In this document: in pieces, positions 24,591 to 36,526 of the stretch
Layout: each line of letters begins with the position of its first letter
Numbering within the stretch: position 1 is the stretch's first letter
Notes under the pieces: model-generated
Database searches by the model: none
Told to the model about the DNA's origin: nothing
Seen by the model: the letters and a program-made list of their open reading frames with translations, nothing else
Origin: Petrosia ficiformis
Lineage: Eukaryota; Porifera; Demospongiae; Haplosclerida; Petrosiidae
Reading direction: 5' to 3'
Length of the DNA stretch: 64,000 nucleotides
Assembly (NCBI GenBank): GCA_947044365.1
Contig: OX345636.1
Span: 43,841,537 to 43,905,536 of the forward strand
Program-made: the position numbers and the translations under genes

Positions 24591-24849
24591 ATAATGTAAC
24601 GAGGTACTTCTATTCAATAATCTTGTGTGTGTTCATTAAAATTTGAAAAGTTTCTTTATCTTCATTAAAGAAATAAATTCTATTCACTTATAACATGTTT
24701 GATTTAGTTATTACTTAGTTATTATTCATGAATCTCCATTTTGCGTCATCGCAGTTATGAACACACCCATCCAACCACACCTACCATAAATATAATAATA
24801 TTATACTGATTGCGAGGTGTAGCTAACATCTCGTTGCAACTGAATACAG

Positions 24850-25710
24850 GCAATTTACAACTTTCTTGAACTACTGAAGAAATCTAACACTCACCTTAAC
24901 CTTGCTCACCAATTACTGCAAACACAGCATTAACTCAAGAGTGCGAGCGAATGCTTTTGTACATTCATCCTCCCAACATCTCTTTGTTTCTTACTAGACC
25001 AAAATAAACCAAGTATATACATCACACATGCATCAGCATGTGCTAGCTATAGCTATTCTAATCTCCTTGCACGTTTTTTATGTGTTAATTATTAAGCTAA
25101 CTTGAAACTAACATCAAAGGTTGAATCAAAGCACTGGTAGACCACATCCAACAAAGCATGGGGCGTTTTGAACAATAGTATGGCAATATGCTGCCACCTC
25201 ATTGGTATACCCTTGTAATCTACAGTAATTTGTAACCCAAAGACCCAGTGATTGCAGTGAAATTTAGTATTCTATTAAGTAGGTGTGGTTCTTCCTTTTT
25301 GAACAGGAAGTTGTAAATTGACAACCTGAAAGCGCTACGTACATAGGGCCATGGATAGCTAGCCACACCCACTCACATGAGAGTGACCAACTACAAGAGT
25401 TTGAGTATAGTAGTCTCTCCTCCCCAGCCCTAGACCCTACTAGTTGCACGTGACATCACAATTGATTCAAATTACTTCCATGTGACAAAAAAGTTTGCAA
25501 TGTTTGTGTTTTAATTTTGGGGAGGGGTAAATGAAACTTCAGTTTCTAGTCTTGCAAGCTTCTTGGTGCATTTAATCTGGTTCCAAATCTGTATCTGTTG
25601 GAAACCACACCCACCCGGGGTAGGTGGGTGGGCTTCTCTGGAAGGGTAACTGTAGTTGGTCTCCAAGAAAGATTGTAGTTTGATAGTGCCTTATGGTTCC
25701 ACTTACAAGC
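24850..25710. repeat. Dispersed repeat Z, copy 1 (empty-site copy)
   Basis: Shared with 30940-32150: CACATGCATCAGCATGTGCT-like, TGGTATACCCTTGTAATCTA, GAACAGGAAGTTGTAAA and AATCTGGTTCCAAATCTGTA. It lacks the 349-bp insertion found in the other copy, reading ACCCTACTAGTTGCACGTGA at 25433-25452. Confidence 0.75.
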
Positions 25711-26480
25711 TACAGAATTCAGCTTTTTTTTAGCCCCTTGTAACTATAAAAGTAAATTGAATTTTCAGTAATTTCAAAAGGGCTTCATTTGTTTGCACGC
25801 CATGTTTGGTGGGCGTGGGTTTTGTGGTTTTGTGGTTTTGTACACTTATTGCGATTGGGATTTTACCGAACGTGATAATTATTAATTTAATTTTATTCAT
25901 TATATATAATTATTAGTAATTAACAGTAATTATTAAAATAAAGTGTAATAATGAAGAATTTGTGGTTAGTGAATTTCTGTGAACCTTCTTGGATTTCTTT
26001 ACACTTTTATATATATCCCTGTGGTTTACTTTGATGTTTCAATGTATCGGGATATATATATATATGTAATATATATATACACTTCAAAAGGAGTTTGGTT
26101 ATTTAATAATATACCTTTTTCACACCATACTGGAGTATTAAAGCTGTTGAAAGGCAAGTTAGTTTATATTTTTAATTTTAGTGTTAAAATGTTGTGTCGG
26201 AAGTTCACAATGACTAAGTAAACCAATAGTGGAAGATGACTGATGTAATATCAGTAATATGAAAACTTATAGTGGGGAAGTACTGACATATAAACTGTGA
26301 ATCATGAGTAATTTACTTGGGATTGTGAACAACATTCCAACACCCAAAGTTAAGCTAGCCTACTCACTCTTCAACACTTCAATTCAACAGTGGGATATTT
26401 GAAATGTAATTGTGGTAACCAAATGATTGGTGAAATAACCAAACTGTTTTTTCAGTGTAAGACATGGACACAAAGAAAAT
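25711..26480. other. No gene recognised
   Basis: AT-rich with a small TA tract near 26055-26080. Upstream (3') flank of carbonic anhydrase 2. Confidence 0.4.
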
Positions 26481-26489
26481 GACTGCAGA

Positions 26490-27001
26490 CAGAAAAATTG
26501 TAGATGTATAACTATATCAGCTGTGGTTCATGTCGTGCAAAACTTCACAACTATTTTTATTGTTGCCATTGTCCTACATAATCACTACTTTGTCATCATA
26601 ATAATTTACTATTATACACGAATTTATAGTACACTGTATATATACAAACTAAAGGCCAGCCCACTTCAAAGCAGAGAGAGTAATGTGAAATAATATATAA
26701 ATAGATTTTGAGTAATGGAAATGGTATTGTAATTGTAGAGTTCAATTATCAAGGTAATGGCATGGTAGTTAATGTTACCAAAATAAGTATTATTTGTTTA
26801 CCTCCATTACATTAACTTTATATTTGCAATTCTTCATTGTATCATAAAAAATCAACACATTTCTCAATATAAACTTGTAAACATAATAAATTATGTTATA
26901 TATAAAAAGCAATCTCTAATTATAGACCAGTTATAAATATAATAACACCTACACAATTTGTACTGCATTTCTAAACAGCTTGAATGGTACTGTTAGTTTA
27001 C
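26490..27001. repeat. Duplicated 3' flank of carbonic anhydrase 2
   Basis: It matches 17037-17546 with small gaps (TATCAGCTGTGGTTCAT, GTTGCCATTGTCCT, AGCTTGAATGGTACTGTTAG), showing that the CA1/CA2 duplication extended past the coding region. Confidence 0.75.
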
Positions 27002-27883
27002 TCAATAATGCATTAAAACAGCAATTGCTGATATTATCAAAACACAGAAAGCTGGTAGAATGTGATTTGCAGCACCTTGATATTGATAGACTTGACGTTC
27101 ATTGAGGTTTTGAACATCACGGAAGTTTCTTCCAAGAAATTCGAAATTTGCTTGCTGTGTTTTTCGTATAGCACTGAAGAATTTTGCTGGAGCTGAAATA
27201 GAACTCTGCAGTACTACCCATTGAACTGTTTCATTGCAGAGTGGAGTAGTAAGTGAGCCATTGAAGTAATAGTAGTCGAGACTTTCAGGAAGCAAGTCAT
27301 TATAAACAATATTTGACACAGATAAGCTTTGATCAAAATCTGGAATGTTGCTTAGTTTTTCCCATATTCCTGATAATTCCATGTTTTCATCAGACTCTAT
27401 AAAAACGGCAACCACAGTGAACCTGTCACCATCATAAATAGACATGCTGCTTTCCCTCATGTGAACAAAATGCAGTTCACCACTGTATTGATTTCCATTC
27501 ACTCGATTCTCAGAACCTTCCTGATTGTCAGCGCCCCAATGGAAATGGAATTGTAGTAGTTTGTATTCACCCAAGTATGTGCTTGTTGTTGCTACTGTAG
27601 CACTAGAATCAGGAGTAAAGAAAAGAGTACTTCCATTATTCTTCCACGTACCATTGACAGGATTGTCAAAGTTCTGCATTTCCAACTCTGTGAGTCCAAT
27701 ATCACTACCATTTTCTAAATTGTTTGTCACGATATTGATTGGAGATTGCCTGTTACGTCCACACTGAGAACCAGGCAAATTTACCCAAGCTGACTGATTG
27801 CTGTAATTGAACTGGATCCCAGCTCCATAACATGTCTCCAAAAAAAACGCTGCAGTCAGAAACAAAATGAGTGCAGGGGCCAT
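27002..27883 (-). CDS. Alpha-carbonic anhydrase 2, secreted, probably GPI-anchored
   Basis: Intronless, 293 residues. Signal peptide about 1-20. Zinc ligands are His113, His115 and His138; Glu125 and Thr212 are kept; Cys41 and Cys216 can form the extracellular disulfide. The proton-shuttle position holds Ser85 (NNGSTL) instead of His. N- and C-termini and 3' flank match copy 1. The segments NGTWKNNGSTLFF and SSISAPAKFFSAIRKTQQAN match copy 3, so the gene is a mosaic. The C-terminus is hydrophobic and ends LMHY, like copy 1. The upstream 80 bp overlaps the dispersed repeat seen at 25360-25420 (CACACCCACTCACRTGAGA). Catalysis is expected but with slower proton transfer. Confidence 0.93.
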   Translation of the reverse strand: MAPALILFLTAAFFLETCYGAGIQFNYSNQSAWVNLPGSQCGRNRQSPINIVTNNLENGSDIGLTELEMQNFDNPVNGTWKNNGSTLFFTPDSSATVATTSTYLGEYKLLQFHFHWGADNQEGSENRVNGNQYSGELHFVHMRESSMSIYDGDRFTVVAVFIESDENMELSGIWEKLSNIPDFDQSLSVSNIVYNDLLPESLDYYYFNGSLTTPLCNETVQWVVLQSSISAPAKFFSAIRKTQQANFEFLGRNFRDVQNLNERQVYQYQGAANHILPAFCVLIISAIAVLMHY

Positions 27884-28121
27884 GTCTCCCTAGACTTGCA
27901 AGTTTGAGTTTTGCTAGCCACACCCACTCACGTGAGACTGGCAGCTCTGTAGTCTCTGTACTAGTCTGGGCAAATGCTGTCGAATTCCTGACTACGGAAA
28001 TCAATGAAGTTTATCGCGCGAGCTCCACGCTCAAGCAACACCGTGGAGTTACCAGAAGTAGATCTGTACATTGTTCTGAAGTTGTTTTTACAATCGTATA
28101 TATATATATATATTTATATAC

Positions 28122-29187
28122 AGTGGAACCCCTGTATAACGCCCACCCAAGGGGAATTGCATTTTGGCCGTTATATAGGGGTGGCCTTTGCTGAGGGGTT
28201 TAGTTTAGTATAACTCAAAACATCTTTTTATTAACTGAACACATGATAAATACTCATTATGCAATAATTATTAAATTCCATGCAAGTATAAATTTTATGG
28301 ACCAAAAACTACATAGATAAGCTCAAGACTATCTGTAGCAAACTAAACAGTGATGGGCTGCTATTACTATTCATTCGTGATTTAAAACTCATTGTATTAC
28401 TGTACACTGTTGAGTTGATTTTTATGGCCCGTAGGGCCATCCCTATAATTGCTTTCCACGGGGTTTAATGTATATAATATATAATTATATATATATAAAT
28501 TATGTTTTTTCTTGTGTCACTTGCGCGACTATGCGTTGTATACGTAGTTAAGGAAGTTGCGTCATTCCCGGGGGCGGCTCGGTCGATTAATGGGCGTGGC
28601 GCGTAAAAGAACGCGCGTTTGAGCTACAGACCAGCCAGGAAGATTCAGAAAGGATGTAAAACTGCTAATAACTGTTGTATATAGCAGAGAAACAGTATAG
28701 ATATTATGCAAGAATCTTTAACAAGTAAGTATGATAAGTTGTTGAGTTTCAGACACGAGGAAGTCATCATTTAGAACCTTGAAGGAGTACCTCAGTCAGT
28801 TCCTCAGACATCTGTGTATTTAGACTGCAATTAGGCTTACACTTACGTCTTCAGGCCCCAGGAGTACACAGAAAGGTAGAGACACTAGTGCCATCAGCAA
28901 TGCTTAATACATAGTCATCAGAAAGCAAATATAGGGATGTTTTTTTCTCTATAATTATACACTTGTTAATATCGTGGGCGTGGCCACGCGGCCGTTAAAT
29001 CGAATGGTGTAGCTAGTGTTAGAGACCATTTAGTGTTCGTTATATGCAATAGCGAGGTGGTCGTTCTTCAGAGGTTGCCTTAGCAGGTAAGTATGTGTAA
29101 TTTGAATCCGGACCAGGACATCTGGCCGTTATATCATAGATGACCGCTGTTCAGGGGTGGTCGTTAAAAGCGGGGTTCCACTGTATA
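28122..29187. mobile_element. TIR element (CAGTGGAACCCC), carrying a nested repeat Y
   Basis: The left end is CAGTGGAACCCCTGTATAAC at 28123; the right end at 29184 reads the complement of CAGTGGAACCCCGCTTTTAA. TA flanks both. Ends of this type are common in Tc1/mariner-like MITEs. A whole repeat Y copy (28421-28960) has inserted in the middle. Non-coding. Confidence 0.7.
28421..28960. repeat. Dispersed repeat Y, nested copy
   Basis: Almost identical to 20117-20635 from ATGGCCCGTAGGGCCATCCC to ATAGGGATG; inserted into the TIR element at 28122-29187. Confidence 0.8.
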
Positions 29188-29459
29188 TACTTTGTCAGTT
29201 AGAAAAAAAAGATTGCATATAACAACACTAGTGGGTGTGTCAGGAATATATTTTTTACTAGTACATGTACTGCTGGCGATGAAACTTCTGAAAAGAAACT
29301 TGAAACATGTTATGGATCTGGTAATAGTAGTGAAGATGAGGATAGTCCTCAGTCTGGAAGCTGAAGTTAACATGACAGAATCAGTTGCAGTACCAAGGCC
29401 ATCACAGTAGCCTTCTTGTTGGGACAAGAAGATGTGGACCAGATGTGGATTTATTATTG

Positions 29460-30040
29460 TCCCCTTTTTGAGATCGAACAGCGGGGAAGGAGTCTGGTCA
29501 ACCGGGTTAACTTTTCTGTTCCAGCTATGGAATTTGGCTGCAGGTGTTCATATGAAAATTAGACCTCGTGTAAACTGTGAACGATTTATTACTTGTTAGA
29601 TGGTGAGTGAAAGTGCACTGTTTTTTTAAAACTGTTATTGTTGCTCCTTTTTTTAAACTATATAAAAATATTATGACGTTCCTGGAAGATTTTTTAAAAA
29701 CCATCATGAGTTGTGGGGAATGGAGAGACTTCCCAAATCTGGTCTGTAGGCAAGAGAGTGCATCAATTCCTGTGAAAGGTCAGCTACTGCTTTTTTCTGC
29801 CTCATCTTCAAAGTAAACACAAATTCTTAGCAAAATCATAATCATTTGCTATCTTAGTTTTTAAAACACAGATGTAGAATAAATAATAATCACGATATTC
29901 ACAGTTTGCATGTAGTCTAATTTCCATACCAACACCTGCGGCCAAATTCCTCAGCTGATACAGAAAAGTCAATTCAAATGACCAGACTTCCTCCCCGCCA
30001 TCCGATCTCAAAAAGGGGAGGAGTCTGGCTTGCAAGACTA
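29460..30040. mobile_element. TAGTCT-family TIR element, non-coding, left end clipped
   Basis: The right end, reverse-complemented, reads TAGTCTTGCAAGCCAGACTC then CTCCCCTTTTTGAGATCGG. The left end starts only at CCCCTTTTTGAGATCGAACA, so about 25 bp are missing. Both continue through GTCTGGTCA to GGAATTTGG and GCAGGTGTT. Flanks TTATTATTG (29451-29459) and TTATTTTTG (30041-30049) may be a decayed 9-bp duplication. The same arm occurs at 63861. Confidence 0.7.
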
Positions 30041-30059
30041 TTATTTTTGACATCTAAAA

Positions 30060-30300
30060 TATACCAATATCTGGCTAGTAGATTGTTGAATGGACAAAGA
30101 CATCAACAAGAACTGATGGTTAAATTCAAAATGATGAACTCAGTTCCATAATTCCATTTAATGCTCCAAAATTTGGTGAAAATAGTTGTTATTCTCACTG
30201 AGTAAAGTAGCTCCATTTGGAGGTACATGATTAAACAAATTTGGATTAGGGAGAGAGGATCTAATAGCTGAATATCTATTAGACCCATGGGTGTGGGAAG
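30060..30300 (-). pseudogene. Short piece related to the 33.0-kb TRIM-like remnant
   Basis: Shared with 33040-33200: TAGATTGTTGAATGGAC-like, GTGAAAATAGTTGTT and AGTAGCTCCATTTGGA. No domain can be read here alone. Confidence 0.4.
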
Positions 30301-30845
30301 ACGATTTTGATCATAGCGGCATGTCCAAACTAGATAATTTTTAGATTACACAATAAACCACAAATGTTATTATTACACCTGACTGTATATTGGGCAGCGT
30401 AAATCTCCATAATTATTATGCATTCCTACTATATATATAAGGAGTATAAAATTCCATGGGGCCCATGCCCCCCTAGAAGTTTATCCATGGGGTCCAGTGC
30501 CTCCATGGTTCCTATCCCACTGAGAGATATGTATTATGTGTAGCTATGTATAATCTTTATACTATAATATAATGTATATATATAATATCAGAGAGTACGG
30601 TAGTACTCTCTATGTAGGGATGGCAAGGGAAAAAAATTGCTGCCATACAGTTGCAAGTGATCAGCTGAAATCTCTGGTAGTATATACAGATAGGTTTTTA
30701 ATACACACATACCTATTCATATCTAGTGTTTTTATGACTACCAACACCTAGATAGCCAAAGATTGTCGTTAAGGTAGAGAGAGGACCGGCGAGTGCACGT
30801 GGCAAAACTGGCAAAATCTTCATCATAATTATTATCATCATATTA
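30301..30845. other. No gene recognised
   Basis: AT-rich. 30690-30830 recurs at 52546-52670 (TCATATCTAGTGTTTTTATG), so it is dispersed repeat. Confidence 0.4.
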
Positions 30846-32150
30846 ATAGAACTGCTTCAAGGTCAATAGTTTGTTGTTTTTTTTTGTCTGATAAAGCCTG
30901 CAGTGTTGGTGTTTGTGTGCTCTTTGCATATAGAAGTACTTTTTAAAAACATCACAATTTCTTCATCTCACAAAATTTGCAACTTTCTAAAACTACTGGA
31001 GAAATCTAAGTCACCTCAACCTTGCTCGCCAAATACTGCACACCCAAGAGTGCGAACAAACACTTTCGTTCTCCCAACATCCTTTTGTCTCTTGCTAGAC
31101 TGAACTATAAACCAAGTATATACATCACACATGCATCAGAATGTGCTATATGCTATTCTAATCTCCTTGTACTTTTTTTTTGTTTTTTAATTTTTTTAAG
31201 AGCTCTTAGCTAACTTCAAACTAACATCAAAGGTTAGACACTTAAATCAAAGCACCGCTAGACCACATCCAACAAAGCGTGGGCATTTTGAAAAATAGAT
31301 TGCCGACATGCCACCACCGCATTGGTATACCCTTGTAATCTACAGTAATTCGGGGCATGGGTAACACCAAGACCCAGTGATGCAGTGAAATTTAGTATTC
31401 TATATTATGTAAGTGTGGTACTTCCTCTCTGAACAGGAAGTTGTAAAATTACAACCTGAAAGTGCTACATACATACGTTAATGGATAGCTAGGCGCACCT
31501 ACTCACGTGAGAGTGGCCAACTGCGAGAGTTCGAATGTAGTAGTCTTATCCCCAGCCCTAGGCCCTACTAAAGTCTGTCCAACCTGAGAAGATCCTCAGA
31601 AAATTCAAATTAACTTTCGTTTATTTAGACCAATCTTGACATTTTTGGTATCACTGAGTTCCTCCCACAGGTGCACATCTCATGGAATTTGAATTATTTC
31701 AATAACTGTTATAATTCTGGAGATACTGATCTACTGTACAATGCGTATGGCATATTTCTAACCGCATGCAATGTGAAATATTTAATTATGAATACAATTA
31801 TTGAATAATAATAACTAAAAGGCGAGTTATAAAACCACAAACACGTATACAATGTAAACTTAATTGCAGTAGACACTCCTCTCTCTACTTCCGGGGATCA
31901 ACTCAGCTTGGACAGACTTTAGTTGCATGTGACGTCACATAATGATTCAAATTACCTCCGTGTAGCAAAAACATTTGCAATGCTTGTGTTTTAGGGTTGT
32001 ACTTGGGGAGGGGTAGATGAAACTCTAATCAGTTTCTAGTCTTGCAAGCTTCTTGGTGATTCAATCTGATTCCAAATCTGGTTTCAAATCTGTATATATC
32101 TGTATATATCTGTTGAAAGCCACACCCACATAGGGCGTAAAAGTTTCTTG
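30846..32150. repeat. Dispersed repeat Z, copy 2 (filled-site copy)
   Basis: It begins with a block shared with 18727-18822, continues with the sequence of 24880-25700, and is interrupted at 31571-31919 by a TA-flanked element. Confidence 0.75.
31571..31919. mobile_element. 349-bp MITE with TA duplication and empty-site proof
   Basis: The ends are AAGTCTGTCCAACCTGAGAA and, reverse-complemented, AAGTCTGTCCAAGCTGAGTT. TA flanks at 31569-31570 and 31920-31921. The related locus at 25441 has a single TA and no insert. No ORF. Confidence 0.88.
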
Positions 32151-32589
32151 TGATAGCTTGGAGGGGCGGTTGGTGGGCACTCTAGCAGGGTAACCGTAGT
32201 TGGAAATGTCCTTATGGGTCATAATGAATTTAAGAACATGCAGTGATATAAATAAATCACATTAACAAGTTTGGTGTGTACGATATACAAGAAATTTTAC
32301 AGGCAATAACAATTAAATAGTGTAGCATCAGTTGCCTCAAAATGGTCAAACGAGGTATTGATCACGTGATTACATCACCACACCAGTTTCTTCCTGTACG
32401 TCTGCAATCAACTCAAAAGTAAGACAGTAAGATTGCAAATACATGATCAGACAGCATTAGCTAGCTACTGACATGAATAAATTAATATCAAAACAAATCA
32501 CTAACAAGCTTGGGATAGTACATCAGTAACACAGTTAAACTAACCACTTCCATATACACATAAGTATAAATATGTACTGTGTATTTTAC

Positions 32590-32760
32590 TATTAACTGTA
32601 AAGATCATTCTCGTTCATCATGACCTCAGAAAAATATTCATAACATTATTTTGGAATAATCTCTTTTCTTGTGCCAATTCAATCTTCGTTGTTGAGTTAC
32701 AGTACACTGCAAAAACAAAGTTGTTAAATAACACATTCATTGGTTAACACAGTTGCATCA
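32590..32760. repeat. Repeat X fragment joined to CACTGCAAAA end
   Basis: TTCATCATGACCTCAGAAAA begins a partial X copy, interrupted at 32706 by CACTGCAAAAACAAAGTTGT, the left end of the TA-type element. The right end was not found. Confidence 0.5.
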
Positions 32761-32949
32761 CTGAAAAATAGTTTATTGTTTCACTCAATTGGATTGGTTT
32801 TGCTATATACAATGTCATATATCAATAAGTATTACTGACTGTACACGTAGGTAAAGAAAATATGTGGTTAATCACAATATATTTGATTGCGGGGGAGATA
32901 TAACAGCCTATTTGGCTTCGATTCATTGCACAAGTTGATGTATACGTTT

Positions 32950-33004
32950 TTACCAGACCTTTCCCCTTGCTTGCAGTGGGATGGATCTGGCTACGCGAGA
33001 CGAT
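32950..33004. mobile_element. Solo diverged TAGTCT-type terminal repeat
   Basis: Reverse-complemented: CGTCTCGCGTAGCCAGATCC ... GGAAAGGTCTGG, the same layout as the ends of the RecQ element. No partner found. Confidence 0.4.
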
Positions 33005-33800
33005 ATTGTATTTTGGTATTTAGATTTGTGGGATACCAAATCTAGTAGATTACTGAATGGACGAAGAAATCAACCAGAAATGGTTAAATTCAAAACAATG
33101 ATTCATTAAATGCTACAAAACTTGGTGGAAATAGTTGTTCACAGTGTTCTCACTGAGTGAAGTAGCTCCATTTGGAAGTGGATTAGGAAGAGAAGGATCT
33201 AAATATGGTATAGATGAATTGTCAATTGATGTTTTTCTCTGATACATGGAGTAAAGCTTATTCGTAGTTTCTTGACTGGGTCTCACTCATATCACATGAT
33301 TATATCATCAGCAAAAGAGAGTTCCAAGAGATGAGGGAGAAAGGAACTTTGAAGGGAGATCCATCTAGAGTCTGGAGGTTGAGAGTGATGGTCAATTTCT
33401 TACCAATGCATTCTTGATGAGAACCAATTTGCCAAATGTTATAGATTTTAATTATCAACCAATGTCTGATTACTAGCGAATGTGATGTTGGCCTCCTCTA
33501 TTGGTTGAAATACAACAGGGTTGAAATCTTGATTGACTGTTGTCATTACTTATGCATGCCATATTCTGTTTCTCTCTCAATATCTAGATCTGTTGTTGAC
33601 TCCCTACCTTCAGACTCTGTTCTACAAACTTCTCACAACCTTTCAGCTGTTTGAGGACTATCTCTCCCTCTTCTCTCTGTTTCGTTAGTAATTGAACTAA
33701 CTGTCTCTCTGGCTGCTGAACTATGTTTGCGATTAGATGAGAATTTGAGGTTGTATGTGGATTTGTTTCTTGACATCTTCGCCGTGTTTTGTGACCTCCC
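33005..33800 (-). pseudogene. Decayed TRIM/filamin-domain protein remnant
   Basis: On the minus strand (3' to 5' order): TRFGEDVKKQIHIQPQI-like text near 33780 and VLKQLKGCEKFVEQSLKVGS (33670-33610), a coiled-coil segment typical of TRIM2/3-like proteins. Next comes NPVVFQPIEEANITFASNQT (33540-33475), then near 33280-33200 SFTPC-REKHQLTI-like sequence matching 44260-44330. Stops interrupt every frame. The family is known for RING, B-box, coiled coil, filamin and NHL domains. Confidence 0.5.
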
Positions 33801-34530
33801 TATCTCAAGTGATGAAAAAATTGTTAAATAACTAGTTTATTGGTTAGTAGCTACAATTGTAAGCTACCTTGTGTTGAAACACTACTATATATAATTTGGG
33901 GGTGCTGTCTACCAATATTTCAAGCAAACAATTTAGTACTAAAGTCTGGCCAAACACAAGCTACTGTAATATTATATATAATTGGTGCACATTATATCAT
34001 AGCAACAGCATACATGTCACCTGCATAGTAGTAACCAATAATACATATTTCCACCAAATTGGTAGATTTCTTCATTATTTAGTTGCCTTCAAAGAAACTG
34101 ATTTCATCGTTTCTAATTCAACCATTGTATTTCTGGTTGTTTTCTTCCTCCATTCAGTAATCTATAGTTACCAGTATGGTATTTTATATTGCCATAAATC
34201 TACTAATTTTGGCTTCAAACATCTACCTGGTTATTGGGAAAATAGCGTGGCTGCCAGAAATGTACTTGTGGCATCAAGTCACATCGTATTTTATTCCCCT
34301 GGCTCTTACTTCTCTCTTTTGTATTCTAGTGTCTTCTTTACACTATAAACTAGTCTAACATTAGTCTCATAAACTCAAACTTGATTGGGCGTGGTTGTAG
34401 TGACAGTATATAGTGTGCTCACTTGCACTGGAGCATTCAGTACAACCAGTGTCAACCACACCCAACAATAATTTGAGCATATCAGCCTTGTAGCTACCCA
34501 GAGACTATGCCACGCTAGTACTAGTGGATA
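33801..34530. other. No gene supported
   Basis: A CACTGC-type end without its first bases lies at 33818-33850. Hydrophobic ORFs at 33896-34358 have no recognisable family. Confidence 0.35.
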
Positions 34531-34534
34531 TGTG

Positions 34535-34835
34535 GGTGTTTGTTTAAGTAACCATATTTATTATGTTTTTCATGCTTTTAAACAAACACATGTCTCACGT
34601 AGTTAGGGTTGCAAATTTGGTAAAATGAAACAATGCATGTGCTGTTTGTTTAAGTAGCTAACCATATTTATTATGTTTTTCATTCTTTTAAACAAACACA
34701 TGTCTCACGTAGTTAGGGTTGCAATCTGATCAAAGTTTTTCATGCTTTTAAACAAACACATGTCTCACGTAGTTAGGGTTGCAATCTGATCAAATTTGGT
34801 AAAATGAAACAATGCATGTGCTGTTTAAATAACTT
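34535..34835. repeat. Tandem duplication array
   Basis: CTTTTAAACAAACACATGTC then TCACGTAGTTAGGGTTGCAA occurs three times (34575, 34686, 34747), with flanking GTTTGTTTAAGTA and AATGAAACAATGCATGTGCT repeated. Confidence 0.85.
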
Positions 34836-34939
34836 TGTATTATTTAAATTGTGATTTCAATTATGGCTTTCCATATTAACTAGTAGTGTGGGTTTGGCGC
34901 CGAGACTAAATCCACACTGTGAAGAATTTGAAACAGTAG

Positions 34940-35040
34940 TCTCACATTGCTGACATACCACATTACAGGACAGTCCATCCTGTTCCTGAAGGTGGTACAT
35001 CAGCGATGTGAGCCTATTGAAACAGGACCTCTAGACCGAA
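34940..35040. mobile_element. Small foldback
   Basis: Arms TCTCACATTGCTGACATACC and GGTACATCAGCGATGTGAG form an imperfect hairpin. Non-coding. Confidence 0.45.
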
Positions 35041-35393
35041 ATGCACCCCTATGTGTTAAGCATAATTTTATTTTGGAGGTGCAGCAGGAAGTGTACTGTC
35101 TCACATAGCCATCCCCTCCAACTTTAACAAGGCATGAAGGGTCTGGGAAATGTGTTGAACCAGTCATCCAGTGCTTTAACGAACACCTGGTGATTTCACT
35201 TTAATGTGGGAGGGGCTAATTACCAAGACTATTCCCATAGATGCAAACACATCTCATGATTTAGCTACTTCTCTAGTGTTTTAAACCCTTGTCTACCTTC
35301 AATTGCTACATACTTATCCAACTGCCTCCACTTAACGTTTAAGTGGATATCCAGTAAAAACACTGGACGACTACTTCACACATATCTCCCAGA

Positions 35394-35438
35394 CCCTCCC
35401 CATTTCACTAGAGTGAAAGGGGCTGGCTAGCGAGACTA
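35394..35438. mobile_element. Solo TAGTCTCGC terminal repeat
   Basis: Reverse-complemented it reads TAGTCTCGCTAGCCAGCCCC ... GGGGAGGGTCTGGG, the end structure of the RecQ-associated family. The other end could not be located. Confidence 0.5.
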
Positions 35439-35449
35439 GGAAGTGTATA

Positions 35450-36378
35450 CGTATATACAAAACCCCAAACACTACCCCTAAATCACAAAGTTTATAATAT
35501 ATACATGCAATAGTGTAGGTATGCACTTCCTACTGGACCTTAGGCACTTGAATTCATTTTCATTTTATAAGTATTCACATAATTTTAGCATAAGCATAAA
35601 GCAATCCTTTAGTTAATATAGGGATGTCTCAGGTGAATACGTACCCGAAATGATACATATACCCAGGGATTTGGATTGGGCCCGGGATAAATGATATGCC
35701 ACATATACAGTTTACCTGCTCTTCACAGGCTATTCATCAGAGTGGTGATCAGATTCAATATATACTTTGGTAGCCAATATAAGTATAATTATTATTACTT
35801 AACTGAGAGATGGTTATTCCTGACCTGCAACTGCCTCTTCTATAATCAACACATCAATTGATTATTCAATGTACGCTGTGTCTAGAGTCCCAGCAATAAG
35901 ACAAGTATATTTTTTCTTAGAACCCAAATTCAGTGAACAATTGGGTTTACATAATTAGGTTTCAATTTTATTTATGAATTCTCCTCCAAACACCGACTAT
36001 CCTCCATGGAGAGCTGCTTTTATTTCCTAGCCCTTTTAGTGTCATTGTGGGTTCACTTCAAGAGGTTTTTAATAATATATATTTATTTTGATTTATGCCA
36101 GAACTCAAATGTAACAGTTCTCAATAATAATATGTTGAACTAATTTCTCTTACTCAGATAAAATGACATTAAAATGTGTTATCAGCTTTAGATGAGATAT
36201 AAAATTGAACTGTACAACTAGACTACATGACCAATACAACAAATACAATAGTTTAACAATAGAATTGACTTAATAATAATAATGATAGTCTAATAGTCTA
36301 GAATGGGTAGACACAGGTCTTATAATATTACAAAAATATAATAGTCCCGTTCGCTGAACTGTAGCCACAGCATATATA
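35450..36378. other. No gene recognised
   Basis: AT-rich, without array or TIR pair. Confidence 0.4.
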
Positions 36379-36483
36379 TCTTGTAAAAATGAATTTGTTA
36401 TTTTAACAGACCAGTTGTTACCTCAGTTGCACTTGTATTTCCAATATATAGTTAGAAACGAGGATAATTAACATTTTATCTGG

Positions 36484-36526
<43 letters not shown>

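Noticed and set aside
33896..34358. Hydrophobic ORFs as a possible membrane protein
   Set aside because: Two overlapping frames, stop-interrupted upstream, AT-rich bias explains hydrophobicity.
34890..35438. Pairing of GCCGAGACTA at 34895 with the solo TAGTCTCGC end at 35438 as one element
   Set aside because: Both are in the same orientation rather than inverted, so they cannot be the two ends of one element.
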